Shown in pieces: positions 22,069 to 58,705 of a stretch of DNA of 64,000 nt. The notes below the pieces were generated by a model. It saw nothing but the letters and a program-made list of their open reading frames with translations. It ran no database searches and had not been told where the DNA came from. Location of the stretch: contig OX336355.1 of the NCBI GenBank assembly GCA_946902875.1, forward strand, positions 9,383,347 through 9,447,346, given 5' to 3'. The DNA is from Nematopogon swammerdamellus. Its lineage: Eukaryota > Arthropoda > Insecta > Lepidoptera > Adelidae. A program made the position numbers and the translations under genes. The number at the start of each line of letters is the position of its first letter. Within the stretch, counting starts at the first letter, position 1.

Positions 22069-22428
22069 AGCTATTAACAGACGTTCCGATTTGGTTGGAC
22101 CCGACCACGACCCGACCAAGTCAGGGTCGACGACGTGGGACATTGCTACAGACGTTCCGACGTTAAGTCTAGCGAAGTACCAGGGCATAAGAAATGGTTA
22201 GGAGGTTCGCCGTTTGAAGTCTCGACCGCATAAGTACTAAGGAAGTCGGGCGAAACCTCCAGACGTGCCGACTTGGTTGGACGGTCGGCTGCTCGGATGC
22301 GCAGGCGAGCTGACCACGCTCAACCAGTATTAATAATAATTATGTCGGACCGACCACCTTATACACGTTCCGTTTTGGTCGTGGCCGGGTGGTCGGCTCC
22401 AACCAAGTTGGAACGTCTGTTAATAGCT
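22069..22428. mobile_element. Harbinger-like MITE
   Basis: Terminal inverted repeats start AGCTATTAACAGACGTTCC and extend about 55 bp with mismatches (TTGGTTGGA.CCGACCAC.). They enclose a core with further subterminal GGTCGG/CCGACC repeats. The 3-bp TTA is duplicated at both borders (22066-22068 and 22429-22431), as expected for PIF/Harbinger (TWA). It lies 38 bp upstream of the exon at 22467. Confidence 0.85.
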
Positions 22429-22466
22429 TTAATCTTTTATCAAAGATCGTTGTGCTTATTTTCCAG

Positions 22467-22691
22467 AACGAATACTTAATCCTCGACTACGGAACGTACT
22501 TGCACTGCTTCACCAACTGGCTGATGGGCAAGAACCCCAACGGTCCCGGGCAGTGGTTGCTTGTGCCGCCGAAGGACTCCTTGCCGCAGCCGCCTTTTCC
22601 CGTGGACTACAGCGCTCTCAACACTGAACCGGCGAAGTTGGAGCCCTACGCTCCTGATAAAAAGACTAATCGACATTCTGTCATTGTGTAG
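22467..22691 (+). CDS. terminal coding exon of the unidentified gene
   Basis: The acceptor is TTATTTTCCAG. The frame is phase 0 for 74 codons and ends at TAG (22689-22691). The peptide begins NEYLILDYGTYLHCFTNWLMG, then KNPNGPGQWLLVPPKDS, a proline-rich PQPPFPVDYSALNTEP stretch, and ends RHSVIV. The last residues fit a PDZ-ligand-like C-terminus (S-V-I-V), which is only suggestive. Phase and strand agree with the exon at 20007, so these are probably the last two coding exons of one gene separated by a 2.3-kb intron carrying two MITEs and a LINE fragment. Function not identified. Confidence 0.65.
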   Translation, partial: NEYLILDYGTYLHCFTNWLMGKNPNGPGQWLLVPPKDSLPQPPFPVDYSALNTEPAKLEPYAPDKKTNRHSVIV

Positions 22692-22734
22692 TATCTAACT
22701 TGTTAGCTGTAACATGATACGTATGACAGCAGTA

Positions 22735-22995
22735 CCTAGTTCCAATGTTAAACTGTTTGTTCAATCAGTTGAACAAATTGGACAACTTTCGTCCAATTTT
22801 TTCAACTTTCAAAATCGTCGAACAAATTGGACAACTTTCGTCTAATTTGTTCAATTTTCAAATTACTTGCAAAGTTTGGAAAATACCGATCGAGCAATTC
22901 AATTAAAATGACATTATTAAATTTTTAAAATTAACATTGACATTGTTAAAACTTTCATAACTTTCAACTGGTTGAACAAATAGTTGAACATATTG
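22735..22995. repeat. local repeats of TTGTTCAA/TTGAACAA
   Basis: GAACAAATTGGACAACTTTCG occurs twice, 50-odd bp apart, with several inverted TTGTTCAA copies. It lies just after the stop codon of the unidentified gene, so it may be part of its 3' UTR. Confidence 0.6.
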
Positions 22996-23307
22996 GCAGT
23001 ACCCTGTTCACCGCAATAACGTGACAGCGGGTTATACTGAATAGTTTCCTATAGTAGGACGGAGATAGCACCTTCCTATCTACTGTCATTTATAATTATA
23101 ACGGAGGCTGAGGTCAAGGACAATGACTATAGGAATTGAATTTTCACAGCATTTTGCTTTTTCTAGCTGTGAAAAGGGAAATGTGCGAAATATCGCCTAT
23201 TATTTTTTAATACCTTAAGTATTATTTATTTATTTATTTAACTAAAATTGAATCTCCGGTCTCGTTTACTCAAGGAAGAACAAACGTTTTTAACACACAC
23301 ATGTTTT
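22996..23307. other. AT-rich DNA
   Basis: Nothing recognised. Confidence 0.45.
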
Positions 23308-23568
23308 TATGGAAACTGACACGGTTGTCTACATCACCTACAACATCCGTGGTGTCAGCTCATAACACCGGGTGAACGAGGTGCCAATGTCAGTGCTTCC
23401 CTTCATTTCAAGAATAGACCCCCTGCGCTGCCCTGCGTCCGCGTCGGTCGAAACGGCTATATGTAAATAGTTAGTTTTTTCCGTTCAGTTCAGTGTAGCC
23501 GACATGAAATGAAGGGAAGGACTGACATGGCACCTAGTTCACCCGGTGTTATGGGCCGACATTGAATC
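23308..23568. mobile_element. inverted pair of SINE-S fragments
   Basis: The minus-oriented 3' part (GAAACTGACACGGTTGTCTA..., 23308-23412) faces a plus-oriented part (CGGTCGAAACGGCTA...ACCCGGTGTTATGGGCCGAC, 23447-23562). The two could pair as a hairpin around a roughly 35-bp GC-rich centre. Confidence 0.8.
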
Positions 23569-24419
23569 CGCCGCCGCTAGCTCCGCCGCTTCTGGGTGCC
23601 TAGTAAAGTATGTCAGTCTGTCCGTTCTTAAAAATAGCGATATTATCTCATAATTTTCAAGAAAACTTATAAGCTTTCATTGAAAGTCAATTTTAAACTA
23701 ATTTAGTAAGAGCCATCTTTTGGCGAATGTGTTCGATTAAAGTGTACTAAGTGATGTTACTTGGTTCAATCTACGCATATGGTGACGATACTTACTACAA
23801 TCTACGGTTAATTATATCATGATTACAAAATAATAAAGAAGTTATCATAGAAAAGCACTATTATGAATTAAAGAAAACCTACACGCCTTTAATTTAGTAC
23901 TTACTTAGATCAATGAATGTAGTGTCACTGAATTCGCTTGTTTAATTGCATAATTTCGAAAATTAGTACCTATCTCTAGCTTAAGAAAATTAATTACAGT
24001 GCTATTTTGTCTCCAGTATTGCAGTGTGTTAGGTATAATTGTTAAGCCACAGTAATTTCGTACACATGCATATACATACGGTGGCTATATGTAGGTAGGT
24101 ACCTACTTGTAGATAATTAAGAAGTAAATTAATTTAAGCACTACCTACTTATCATTAATATAAGTACTTAAATTTTTTAATCCTGATTACTTAATGAATT
24201 CACTGCCATTTTGTTTTAATCCTAATATGTGTAAGTAGGTATATAACTATTAACTTTCTTTTCTCAGTGCAATTTTCGTAAATGTTGCGTTCGAACTAGT
24301 TATCATCGTTCGTACCTATATTCAATCTACGGCATATAATCTAAACTGTGATTTTTAAGATAAAATTATAATTTTTTATTAAAGTTGAAACTATAGATGC
24401 CAACTTCAAAACCTTCAAC
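23569..24419. other. AT-rich intergenic DNA
   Basis: No exon or element recognised. Confidence 0.5.
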
Positions 24420-24682
24420 ATACATACCACACGCTATAACCCGACAATCGGGGTAAGCAGAGTAATATGTGTCGTGCTGCAAGGACTCTGTTAAATAGAG
24501 CACAACACAGATCACCACGTCCAGCAAAGCATTCAGACAAGATAACTATGAAGCAGCAAGGAAGGCACGCATATGTCCTGCTGCATGACTCGGTGGAACA
24601 ACCACGCCAAGGTGATAGCTTGTCGCCTTCTAGCACGGCATCTCGTCCTTATTTATCCCTTAGTCGCCTTCAACATTCATGA
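24420..24682. mobile_element. repeat-G fragment
   Basis: CCCGACAATCGGGGTAAGCAG ... GCATGACTCGGTGGAACAACC ... CCCTTAGTCGCCTTCAACAT matches the copies at 48253 and 48744. It is a non-coding lepidopteran retroposon-like repeat. Confidence 0.75.
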
Positions 24683-26099
24683 TTTATTTTTGTGACTGCG
24701 TGTAATGCCATACGATTCTGTATAATTTGTTTTTTTTTTCGAATGTAGGTACCTACCTACTTTCAAAGGATTCTGTAAAACTGAAAAGGATGGCAAAAAA
24801 GGTGTTTTATAACCAAACTTTTCTTCACTCGTGAAAATGGCGCATAAAACTATATTATATGCCTGTGACTTGAATTTTAACAATTTGGCTTAATTTTTGT
24901 TTGTATTGAACGTTCTTGGTAGTGAATTGTCTGAATACCTTTAAAAATAAGTAATTTTAAATCTAGCAATATGAACTATGAACCACGATGTAAAAAAGCG
25001 TTTACCTATTGCAAAATTATCTATCACGAGAGCGAATTGCCTTAATAATTTAGTAATTTTTCACGGAATAGCCTTATTTTGTACCTAGATATAGGTAGTT
25101 CGGTCGTTCCTTCTGTCTTGCCTGCTTTTATCTATTTTAGTAGGAAACAATTACTTATCTATATAGGTATATATAAATAAACAACTTAATATGATTAAAT
25201 ACATATTAAAATATTTGTTTTTCTTTATTTATTCTACCTTTACATACCTACCCCTATAAAGTTAATATACAACAATGAGCTTAATTTGTCATATTACTAG
25301 CCGTAGACGGGCCCATACAATCTCAATAAATTTAATGTCCTCACCAAAGTGGTGGCGTTCACCACTTGCTTGCCAACGCGCCATGTAATCGCGCGGCGCG
25401 CCTTGCATGGCAGTACCACCTACCATAGTTGGACCTCGTGTTTATCGGCGCCGCATAGGGCGAGATAATTTGTATGAAAGGCATTGATGAAAGGCCATAA
25501 TCTTACTTATGGCTTTTGCATATCACTGGCTCAAAAATTATAACCGGGAACTCACGAGGTTGATGTTGTAAACCCTTACCAATCACAGCAATTATATGAT
25601 GACAATTACGCGGTTACGGTAGTTCAAAATGTTCAAACTCTGAAGATGCGATAAGAAAACATTCATAGGTATCTACTCGTACATACTCCGAGCAACATAA
25701 TTCTGGTCCGGAATTTAAATTTTTTAGTGCAAAAGCACGGGAGGGCCAATTACGGTACGCGAAAATTCTTGACGTAATCGGTATTTTATGCAGCCGGAAT
25801 TTGTATCCCATGATAACTGATAGAGATTATTGTTTTCTTAACGCATACAGTAATAGGGTCGTCAGCAATTTCGTTGCCAAGAACATACAAAATAAACAAT
25901 AACACAAGACCATGCTATTAATTTCCGTACATTAATGAGCTTCACGTAATCAATCTACGTTGTGAATTTATTAGAGGTTGGAGTTATTTGCTAGTAGTGA
26001 TTTTTTTTACGTACACAGGAATATCAGAAATTACCTACATTGTCTTGCACATACCTACTAGACTCTAGTAAACTAGATAATAGTTTCCTCTGCAAGTCA
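24683..26099. other. AT-rich intergenic DNA
   Basis: No gene recognised between the repeat-G copy and the ABCE1 5' region. Confidence 0.5.
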
Positions 26100-26153
26100 C
26101 CCACCATCAACAACACGGTGCCAACTTCACAGTCGTTCCTTTTGACGTTTCGC
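26100..26153 (+). promoter_or_regulatory. candidate ABCE1 promoter and 5' UTR exon
   Basis: This short non-repetitive block has TTCACAGTCGTTCC (arthropod initiator-like CAGT) and ends TTTCGCG followed by a consensus donor GTGAGT at 26154. The first coding exon has its own acceptor at 27451 only two bases before the ATG, so an upstream noncoding exon is required. This is the best nearby candidate. It is inferred from sequence only. Confidence 0.35.
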
Positions 26154-26639
26154 GGTGAGTGGACACGCGAACGAGGGCAAAGTGTCGCCAGCGAGTGACT
26201 TTTGTCTGAGGTATTTAATCGCTTGCGAAAGCTAAATAGTGCATTCTAGTGATCAATACATAAATCTCTACATTTTCTATAACCGTCAAGCGTCCTAGTG
26301 CATAAACACGTGAAACCACGGACGAATCTAGGTTATGTCCGACATATGCGTTCTGGTGAAATTTTTGCTATAATACCTTATTTTCGAGAACGATTTGAAT
26401 AAAAACACAATCCTGTGCTTACACTCTTGACTCTGGCCTAATTCCTATGAATCCTGCATATGTTTAATAACAGATACAGATTTTGGAAGTCTCAAGGTGT
26501 TATTCTTCCTACCTGTGTGACTCAGATCTGGTAGTTTTTGGCATACATAATGTAGGTCAGCTGGTGAAACCTTGTTTATTGAACCCCTCATGGTTGGCTA
26601 CACCACATTCTACACCTTTGATGTTATCCAATTCCATAT

Positions 26640-26762
26640 CCTATTGGAAATAGATAACTAAATGCTATGCCAGTACTAAGCCCAAATATTTCAATTTTCC
26701 ACAGCAATGTCTCGGATCACAAACAACAAGGAGACATGACAAGTTGACGGGTGTCACTTGAT
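26640..26762 (+). pseudogene. decayed copy of ABCE1 coding exon 1
   Basis: CCACAGCAATGTCTCGGATC at 26699 parallels CCGCAGCAATGTCTCGCCTC at 27446. The similarity continues on both sides: upstream TGCCAGTACTAAGCCCAAAT versus TGCCAGCACTTACACCAAAT, and downstream AACAACAAGGAGACATGACA versus AACAACGAAGAGACTGACAA, then AGTTGACGGG versus AGCTAACGCG. One lost base puts the copy out of frame (ATGTCTCGG...GAGACATGA), so it is a relic. It includes the intronic acceptor side, so it arose at DNA level. Confidence 0.8.
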
Positions 26763-26954
26763 TTTTTTTTTTAATGAAAACCAGTATCTGGGCTTGTTTT
26801 GAGGGACCAGTGGTACCTGAAACAGCCAAGTCCACCTCACCCCACGAAACCATTCTCACCAAGAATCCATGCCAGCACAGCACATTTGCAGACTATAGAA
26901 GCACAACCTTTGAAGACTCCCAAGTTGAAAGTAACCATCGGGAAATACACGGCT

Positions 26955-27110
26955 AAATATAAATAGTTTGTGTTTTCCGTCCAGTTCAGTGTAGCCAACA
27001 TGAAATGAAGGGAAGCACTGACATAGCACCTAATTCACCCGGTGTTATGGGCTGACATCACGGATGTTGTAGGTGATGTAGCCAACCGTGTCAGTTTCCA
27101 TAAAAAAACC
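26955..27110 (+). mobile_element. SINE-S 3' fragment
   Basis: AATAGTTTGTGTTTTCCGTCC to GTAGGTGATGTAGCCAACCG and an A-tail. It lies between the exon relic and the real first coding exon. Confidence 0.85.
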
Positions 27111-27453
27111 ACTCGTCGGTAGATAATTCCACAGCCTAGTGGTGTGACAGAAACCATTTTGAGAAACGATGTGTCCTAGAAAGCTCAATGTCAACAACAA
27201 TAGGGTGTTATTGTTGATTTGGTTTGGGGTTGGCTCTGGGCCTGCAAACTAATCCCGCTTGGTTGGGGACCTTCGTGCAAAACCCCGCAATCTCCAGCTA
27301 CCCCAGCCAGCCTATGTCTTCCATGAAAGCCACAAGTCGACCGGGATGTCTGCAGACCGCAATATACAATAGGGTGTTCAGTTTCTCTGCGTCTTCCCGT
27401 CAGATTTAGGTGCCATGCCAGCACTTACACCAAATGTTTCCTTCTCCGCAGCA

Positions 27454-52388
<24,935 letters not shown>

Positions 52389-52430
52389 ATATCATTCCGG
52401 ACTACTCGTGCTTATCCCGATGTATATTTC

Positions 52431-52436
52431 AATAAA
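52431..52436 (+). terminator. ABCE1 polyadenylation signal
   Basis: AATAAA lies 43 bases after the stop codon; a T-rich stretch follows at 52485-52540. Confidence 0.8.
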
Positions 52437-52834
52437 TCAAAATATTCGTCACAATATTGGCAGTTTTGCTTTATTTCACAATTTGTAACATCTTTTTTAA
52501 ATAAATATAATTTTATGTTTTTTTATATATAAATTTTTCTTTTCAACCTACATAATAAAGTAGTATTTAAATTAATTGGTGTTAACTGTTTAGTTCTTAT
52601 AATACCTGCTGTAATATTGAGGAATTCCCCGTGGACCAACTGAGTGGCACAACTAGTTGTGCCATAGGGAATTCATTGGCCAATTTATTCCCCATGACAC
52701 AACTATGAAATTCATATCAACTGAGTGTCACAACATGGAGAAAGTGTCACACCTGTTTCCCAGTCAGATAGGCAGAGACAAGGGATCTCCGTGTATATTA
52801 TAATATGAAATATTATTATACATTTATTATTGCA

Positions 52835-53050
52835 GAGCAAATTTCTGACGAAAATCCTCTATTATGAAGAACTCAATTAAATTACAGCACAACACCGACC
52901 ACAATGTTTTGCAAAGTATAAGGACAAGATAATTCTTAAGCAGCAAGTAAGGCACGAAGACCCACATACTGCCTGACTCGGTAGAAAGACCGTGCCAAGG
53001 AGAGAGGTTTCCTATCACCCTTTAGCACGGAAGCTCGTCCTTAATTTATT
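52835..53050. mobile_element. repeat-G fragment
   Basis: ATTACAGCACAACACCGACC to AAAGACCGTGCCAAGGAGAG and TAGCACGGAAGCTCGTCCTT. It lies just downstream of ABCE1. Confidence 0.75.
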
Positions 53051-53657
53051 AACTTACATGCTTCTGAATGTATTATGTTGTTTCTGCTGGTAATATCACG
53101 CGGTGACTGCGGTACTGACGACCTCATCCACATTTTTTAAATTTGTGAACTTTTTCATATCAAGTCGAGCTGTAATGACGACACGATAGGGTTTTCAACA
53201 TAAAAGACGGTAAATGGCGCCGTTTACTGCACCCTCAAATCCTATAACGGTTATCTTTCCGCACACACTCTGATTTTGTGACTAAATACATACTTAATGT
53301 TAATTTAGTATGGCAGAATTTCATGACCTCAACCATAGCTATATAATATCACCTCCAATCCTACGTCATCAGCGTGAGTCATGAACATCGTGGTCATGAT
53401 TACGAATTTACCGATGCTGCCACATCTGACAAGTTTCTGACGACATTAATTCTACGCAACGCAACATCATCTGTGACTCAGACGTAACTAAGTACCAAAG
53501 TACCCACTAATCTGCTCCAATGATTAGTAATTCTATCTTGAGTTCATTCATACAGACTTCAAAAATATGTCACTAGATATAGATAAGTATATAGGAACTC
53601 TCGCCTGCACTGCAATGAAAACATATTTTATAAAAACATCTATACTCTGGAATTCTT
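53051..53657. other. intergenic DNA
   Basis: Nothing recognised. Confidence 0.45.
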
Positions 53658-53795
53658 GTCAGCCTCCGTAGATAGCTCGGTGGTCCGATATTTCGGTGTC
53701 TGATCGCCAAATGTGTCATTGGCGCGGTTGCCCAGATGGGTGAACGTTGAATCTGGCCGCGGTTCACATTCCGCGACTGTAGATCCCTTCCCCAT
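53658..53795 (+). mobile_element. diverged SINE-S head
   Basis: GTCAGCCTCCGTAGATAGCTCGGTGG then GGTTGCCCAGATGGGTGAACG keep the A-box-like and 5S-like blocks in diverged form. The body is lost after CTGTAGATCCCTTCCCC. Confidence 0.65.
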
Positions 53796-54335
53796 AGAGT
53801 AACTTATACGGAGGAGTTTAGAGACAGCAAAATTTTTATAATTTTTTTTTATTTATAGCCAGTACTGACGTAAGTTTCTATGGCAATTAATACTTGCCAT
53901 AACAATGCTAATTAGACATTCTCAAAACAGGATAATAAGTAAAAGAAGGATGAAAGAGTGAAACTAAACTATTGTTACATTTATTATCATCTAAATGCAA
54001 CACGTGAAGTTGTAAAATGATAACCTCAAGAAAACCTAGATTTTTACGAAAATCCTTCATTGAATAGATTTTATCTTCCTCCAGAAAGCCGAAGAACAAC
54101 TAAATACCTCCAGTTTTACTTTACTCTTTGGAAAACCTCCAGATCTGACAACACTGCGTTCCTTTTGTCCTTGATTGACCGCCATCTGTGGAGCGGATCT
54201 CAAAATATTTCTGTACATAAAATTTTCATAGAAATAAGTTTTGTACTTACTGCACCCTTCCCCTTCCCTTTCTAGGGATAGGGCTTAAAACCCCCATACA
54301 AGGTAAGAAAGCACAAATTGGTCGCAATCGGTGCA
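53796..54335. other. intergenic DNA
   Basis: Nothing recognised. Confidence 0.45.
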
Positions 54336-55005
54336 TATTATAATATTGTTGACACCCAACTTCTGAGAACGCATCGCTTTTCGAGATCGTCCCTGTGTCG
54401 TATCGTACGGCGAAAATATGGAACGGTCTTCCAGTGAGTGCATTTGTACACCTACCTATAACCTGCCTGGAGCCTGGGAATATCCAACAACATTAATATG
54501 GATGTTTTGAGCGAGTCTGGCAGGTGTTGCGGATAGGGATCGGGGCAAGAGGGATAAGGGAAGCCAATTAATTCGAGCATCGGCCAGCATTGGCCATGGT
54601 AGTTACCTATAAACCGCCAAATAGAAACGATTGTTCGCCTGTGGTCTGTGGCGTACTGGAGGATCGCTCAGCCAAATACCAGTTTGCGCCTTTGGACTCG
54701 ATCCGGCGTCGAACCGTGTGACTAGTGGGTGACCCCGACGTGTCCCGCGATCTAGATAGAACCACTGTAACTCCGTAGGAATGTCGGCACCCTAAGCACA
54801 GATTACTTGATAGTTACCCCTAAGTGTGTTCTCTCGCTAATTCCATGGGAGGAGCTGTTTAACGCGATCCCGCCGTCCCCTTTCCACCTCCGCACAGAGC
54901 GCACTGGGCAGGGATTGCATCCCTATACGCTGGACTTATACCACGGATGCGTACCAATCGGCTCTGCCAAGGAGAATACCTACGGGAGACGCAACGCTAC
55001 TGCGT
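54336..55005 (+). pseudogene. LINE 3'-end scraps
   Basis: At 54350-54440 the frame reads LLRTHRFSRSSLCRIVR, the same ORF2 ending as at 18895. At 54835-55000, GAGGAGCTGTTTAACGCGAT and CGCTGGACTTATACCACGG, GAATACCTACGGGA match the start of LINE-F ends. The 54480-54800 stretch between them is unrecognised. Confidence 0.55.
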
Positions 55006-55428
55006 TTGTATCGGAGCACGGCTAGCCAAAAATCCCTACTACTACGAAAATCGAAATCGCAATTTAATCTTTTATGACGTGACTTGTCTATCTCCGTTAC
55101 CCATATCGCGCCTCGCGATATGGAGAGAGACAGAGCGAGCAAGGCGAGCGACAGGTTTGTTATCGCTGGCTTGGCTCGGGTATCTGGTAGTAAGAGCCGA
55201 CCGTCCGACCAATCGGAAGCCTTGCTTGACGGCAACTTGACGGGATCACTACGAATGCCAGTCTGACGGACGATGATGGTCCGGTATATTTGTGAATTTT
55301 GAAATTGTTATTTGTAATATTATTTCAAATAGTTTTTACTGAACGAATATTATTGTTTGAATCCAAAAAAAATATTGAAAAATTAAACAAGACTGTTGTT
55401 TTAATATTTTTGAAAAGTTGTACTAATA

Positions 55429-57933
55429 ATCAGTGATAGGAATAAGTAGGGCTTATTTACCTAAATTTCGAGGAACAGAGTAAAAGATTGGAGACTTCCT
55501 TAAGACAATATTTTTTCCGGTTTAATAATATTCATGGTGTTTTAATTTCGCGATTTGAAAAAAGTGGCCACCATTTTGAACTTTTTAGTTACTGGACCGA
55601 TTGCTTTCAAAATCGATATCTGGGTGTCAGTGTGGGCTCTGAATACGAATCTGTAGTAAAAATTTAAAAAAGTGGCCGCCATTTTGAACTTTTTAGTTAC
55701 TGGACCGATTTCTTTCAAAATCGATATATGGGCGTCTGTGTGGACTCTGGATACGAATCTATAGTCAAAATTTTAAAAAAGTAGCCGCCATTTTGAACTT
55801 TTTAGTTACTGGACCGATTGCTTTCAAAATCGATATCTAGGCGTCTGTGTGGACTCAGAATACGAATCTGTAGTCAAAATAAAAAAGAAGTGGCCGCCAT
55901 TTTGAACTTTTTAGTTACTGGACCGATTTCTTTCAAAATCGATATCTGGGTGTCCATGTAGGCTCTGAATACGAATCCGTTGTCAAAATTTAAAAAGTGA
56001 CCGCCATTTTGAACTTTTTAGTTACTGGACCGATTGCTTTCAAAATCGATATCTGGGTGTATGTGTGGGCTCTGAATACGAATCTGTAGTAAACATTTAA
56101 AAAAAGTGGCCGCCATTTTGAACTTTTTAGTTACTGGACCGATTGCTTTCAAAATCGATATCTGGGTGTCTGTGTGGGCTTTGAATACGAATCCGTTGTA
56201 AAATTTAAAAAAAGTGGCCGCCATTTTGAACTTTTTAGTTACTGGACCGATTGCTTTCAAAATCGATATCTGGGTGTATGTGTGGGCTCTGAATACGAAT
56301 CTGTAGTAAACATTTAAAAAAAGTGGCCGCCATTTTGAACTTTTTAGTTACTGGACCGATTGCTTTCAAAATCGATATCTGGGTGTCTGTGTGGGCTCTG
56401 AATACGAATCCGTTGTCAAAATTTAAAAAAAGTGGCCGCCATTTTGAACTTTTTAGTTACTGGACCGATTGCTTTCAAAATCGATATCTGGGTGTATGTG
56501 TGGGCACTGAATACGAATCTGTAGTAAAAAATTTAAAAAAGTGGCCCCCATTTTGAACTTTTTAGTTACTGGACCGATTGCTTTCAAAATCGATATCTGG
56601 GTGTCTGTGTGGGCTCTGAATACGAATCCGTTGTCAAAATTTAAAAAAAGTGGCCGCCATTTTGAAGTTATTAGTTACTGGGCCGATTGCTTTCAAAATC
56701 GATATCTGGGTGTCTGTGTGAGCTCTGAATACGAATCCGTTGTCAAAATTTAAAAAAAGTGACCGCCATTTTGAACTTTTTAGTTAATGGACCGATTGCT
56801 TTTAAAATCGATATTTGTGTGTCTGTGTGGGCTCTGAATACGAATCCGTTTTCAAAATCTTAAAAAAGTGGCCGCCATTTTGAACTTTTTAGTTACTGGA
56901 CTGATTACTTTCAAAACCCATATCTACATGTCTGTGTGGGCTCTGAATAACAATATGTAGTTAACATAAAAAATATGATATTGATTTTGAAAGCAATCGG
57001 TCCAGTAACTAAAAAGTTCAAAATGGCGGCCACTTTTTTTAAATTTTGACTACAGATTAGCATTTAGAGCCCACACAGACACCCAGATATCGATATTGAA
57101 AGCAATCGGTCCAGTAACTAAAAAGTTCAAAATGGCGGCCACTTTTTTTAAATTTTTACTACAGATTCGTATTCAGAGCCCCCACATACACCCAGATATC
57201 GATTTTGAAAGCAATCGGTCCAGTAACTAAAAAGTTCAAAATGGCGGCCACTTTTTTTAAATTTTACAACGGATTCGTATTCAGAGCCCACACAGACACC
57301 CAGATATCGATTTTGAAAGCAATCGGTCCAGTAACTAAAAAGTTCAAAATGGCGGCCACTTTTTTTTTATTTTTACTACAGATTCGTATTCAGAGCCCAC
57401 ACATACACCCAGATATCGATTTTGAAAGCAATCGGTCCAGTAACTAAAAAGTTCAAAATGGCGGCCACTTTTTTTTTATTTTGACTACAGATTCGTATTC
57501 AGAGCCCACACAGACACCCAGATATCGATTTTGAAAGTAATCGGTCTAGTAACTAAAAAGTTCAAAATGGCGGTCACTTTTTTAAATTTTGACAACGGAT
57601 TCGTATTCAGAGCCTACATAGACACCCAGATATCGATTTTGAAAGCAATCGGTCCAGTAACTAAAAATTTCAAAATGGCAGCTACTTTTTTTAAATTTGA
57701 CTACAGATTCGTATTCAGAGTCCACACTGACACACAGATGTCGATTTTGAAAGCAATCTGTCCAGTTACTAAAAAGTTCAAAATGGCGGCCACTTTTTTT
57801 AAATCGCGAAATTATAACACCATGAATAGGTATTATTAAACCGGAAAAAAATATTATCGTAAGGAAGTCTCCAATTTTTTACTCTGTTCCTCGAAGTTTA
57901 GGTAAATAAGTCCTACCTATTCCTATCACTGAT
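55429..57933. mobile_element. foldback element FB2 (inverted tandem arrays)
   Basis: The outer inverted ends ATCAGTGATAGGAATA...CTCTGTTCCTCGA extend about 140 bp (55429-55570 and 57790-57933). Inside, roughly 107-112-bp units (GCCGCCATTTTGAACTTTTT, TTCAAAATCGATATCTGGGT) run in plus orientation to about 56965, then in minus orientation to about 57795. Over much of the plus array two unit types alternate (GTGTATGTGTGGGC...TCTGTAGTAAA and GTGTCTGTGTGGGC...TCCGTTGTCAAA). Open frames of 70-100 codons here are repeat translations, not genes. Confidence 0.88.
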
Positions 57934-58439
57934 AATAATAATACATAATATACAATATATTAGTTTTGTATAGGTATATTTGTTTTATAATTATAAAAAA
58001 TAGAAAACGTAATATTAAAGAAATAATAACAATACATATTATAAATTGAATTCATCCATGTCATTGCCATAAAAAAACTAACAACACCCATATACAATAA
58101 TTGATTTCAAATTTCTTTCCAGTCTGTCAAATTTGCCTATCATGTGTACGCGCCCAGTATAGCGCGCAGTCGTGCTCCTAGCTCGCGGATTTTTTGTATT
58201 TTACACGCTTTAAGCATTGTATTATCATTACAATGACCTAATTATGAAAGGTTACGCCATCTTTTGTCATTCCTGATGATCTTGAGCTCTTTCGACACGC
58301 ACGAACTGCACAAATCGCCAATTTGCGTAGTGCACATATACGTGTTCTTCGTTCCCAAGTCGCGAGCGCACTGACGGTCGATCCCGCAGCAGCGCTATAT
58401 GTTAGTGCAAATGCTCTAACACGCGGCTAATTTTCCTAT
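57934..58439. other. intergenic DNA
   Basis: Nothing recognised. A CpG-bearing patch lies at 58140-58180 and 58355-58430. Confidence 0.45.
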
Positions 58440-58705
58440 ATATTAGCGCTCGACGGTTGCCACTCCCGTAGGTATGCTCGGTGGGCTCTGCAGATCTTTC
58501 CTTCACAGAACTGGTAAACTCTGGAACGCTGTCCCTGCCCACACATATTTCCCCCAAGTACAGTCTCGGGTCCTTCAAGAGAGATGTGAATCCTCTCTGG
58601 CCGGCATGACATTCGCAACCCCCGCATACGACCGAATGTCCATGGGCGTCGCTATACTCCTTATGGGTGGCTCGGCGCCACATGTCGCGCTTACTATAAA
58701 AAAAA
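58440..58705 (+). mobile_element. LINE-F 3' end, longest copy
   Basis: A plus-strand frame reads LCRSFLHRTGKLWNAVPAHT, then the end shared with 5199 and 30345 (CAAGTACAGTCTCGGGTCCT, CCGGCATGACATTCGCAACC). It identifies the family as a LINE ORF2 C-terminus plus 3' UTR. Confidence 0.8.

Noticed and set aside
55560..57840. Several 70-102-codon frames with repeated MAA.FFKF and FRAHTDTQISILKAIGPV peptides
   Set aside because: Translations of FB2 repeat units in both orientations, with no start context, splice structure or domain.
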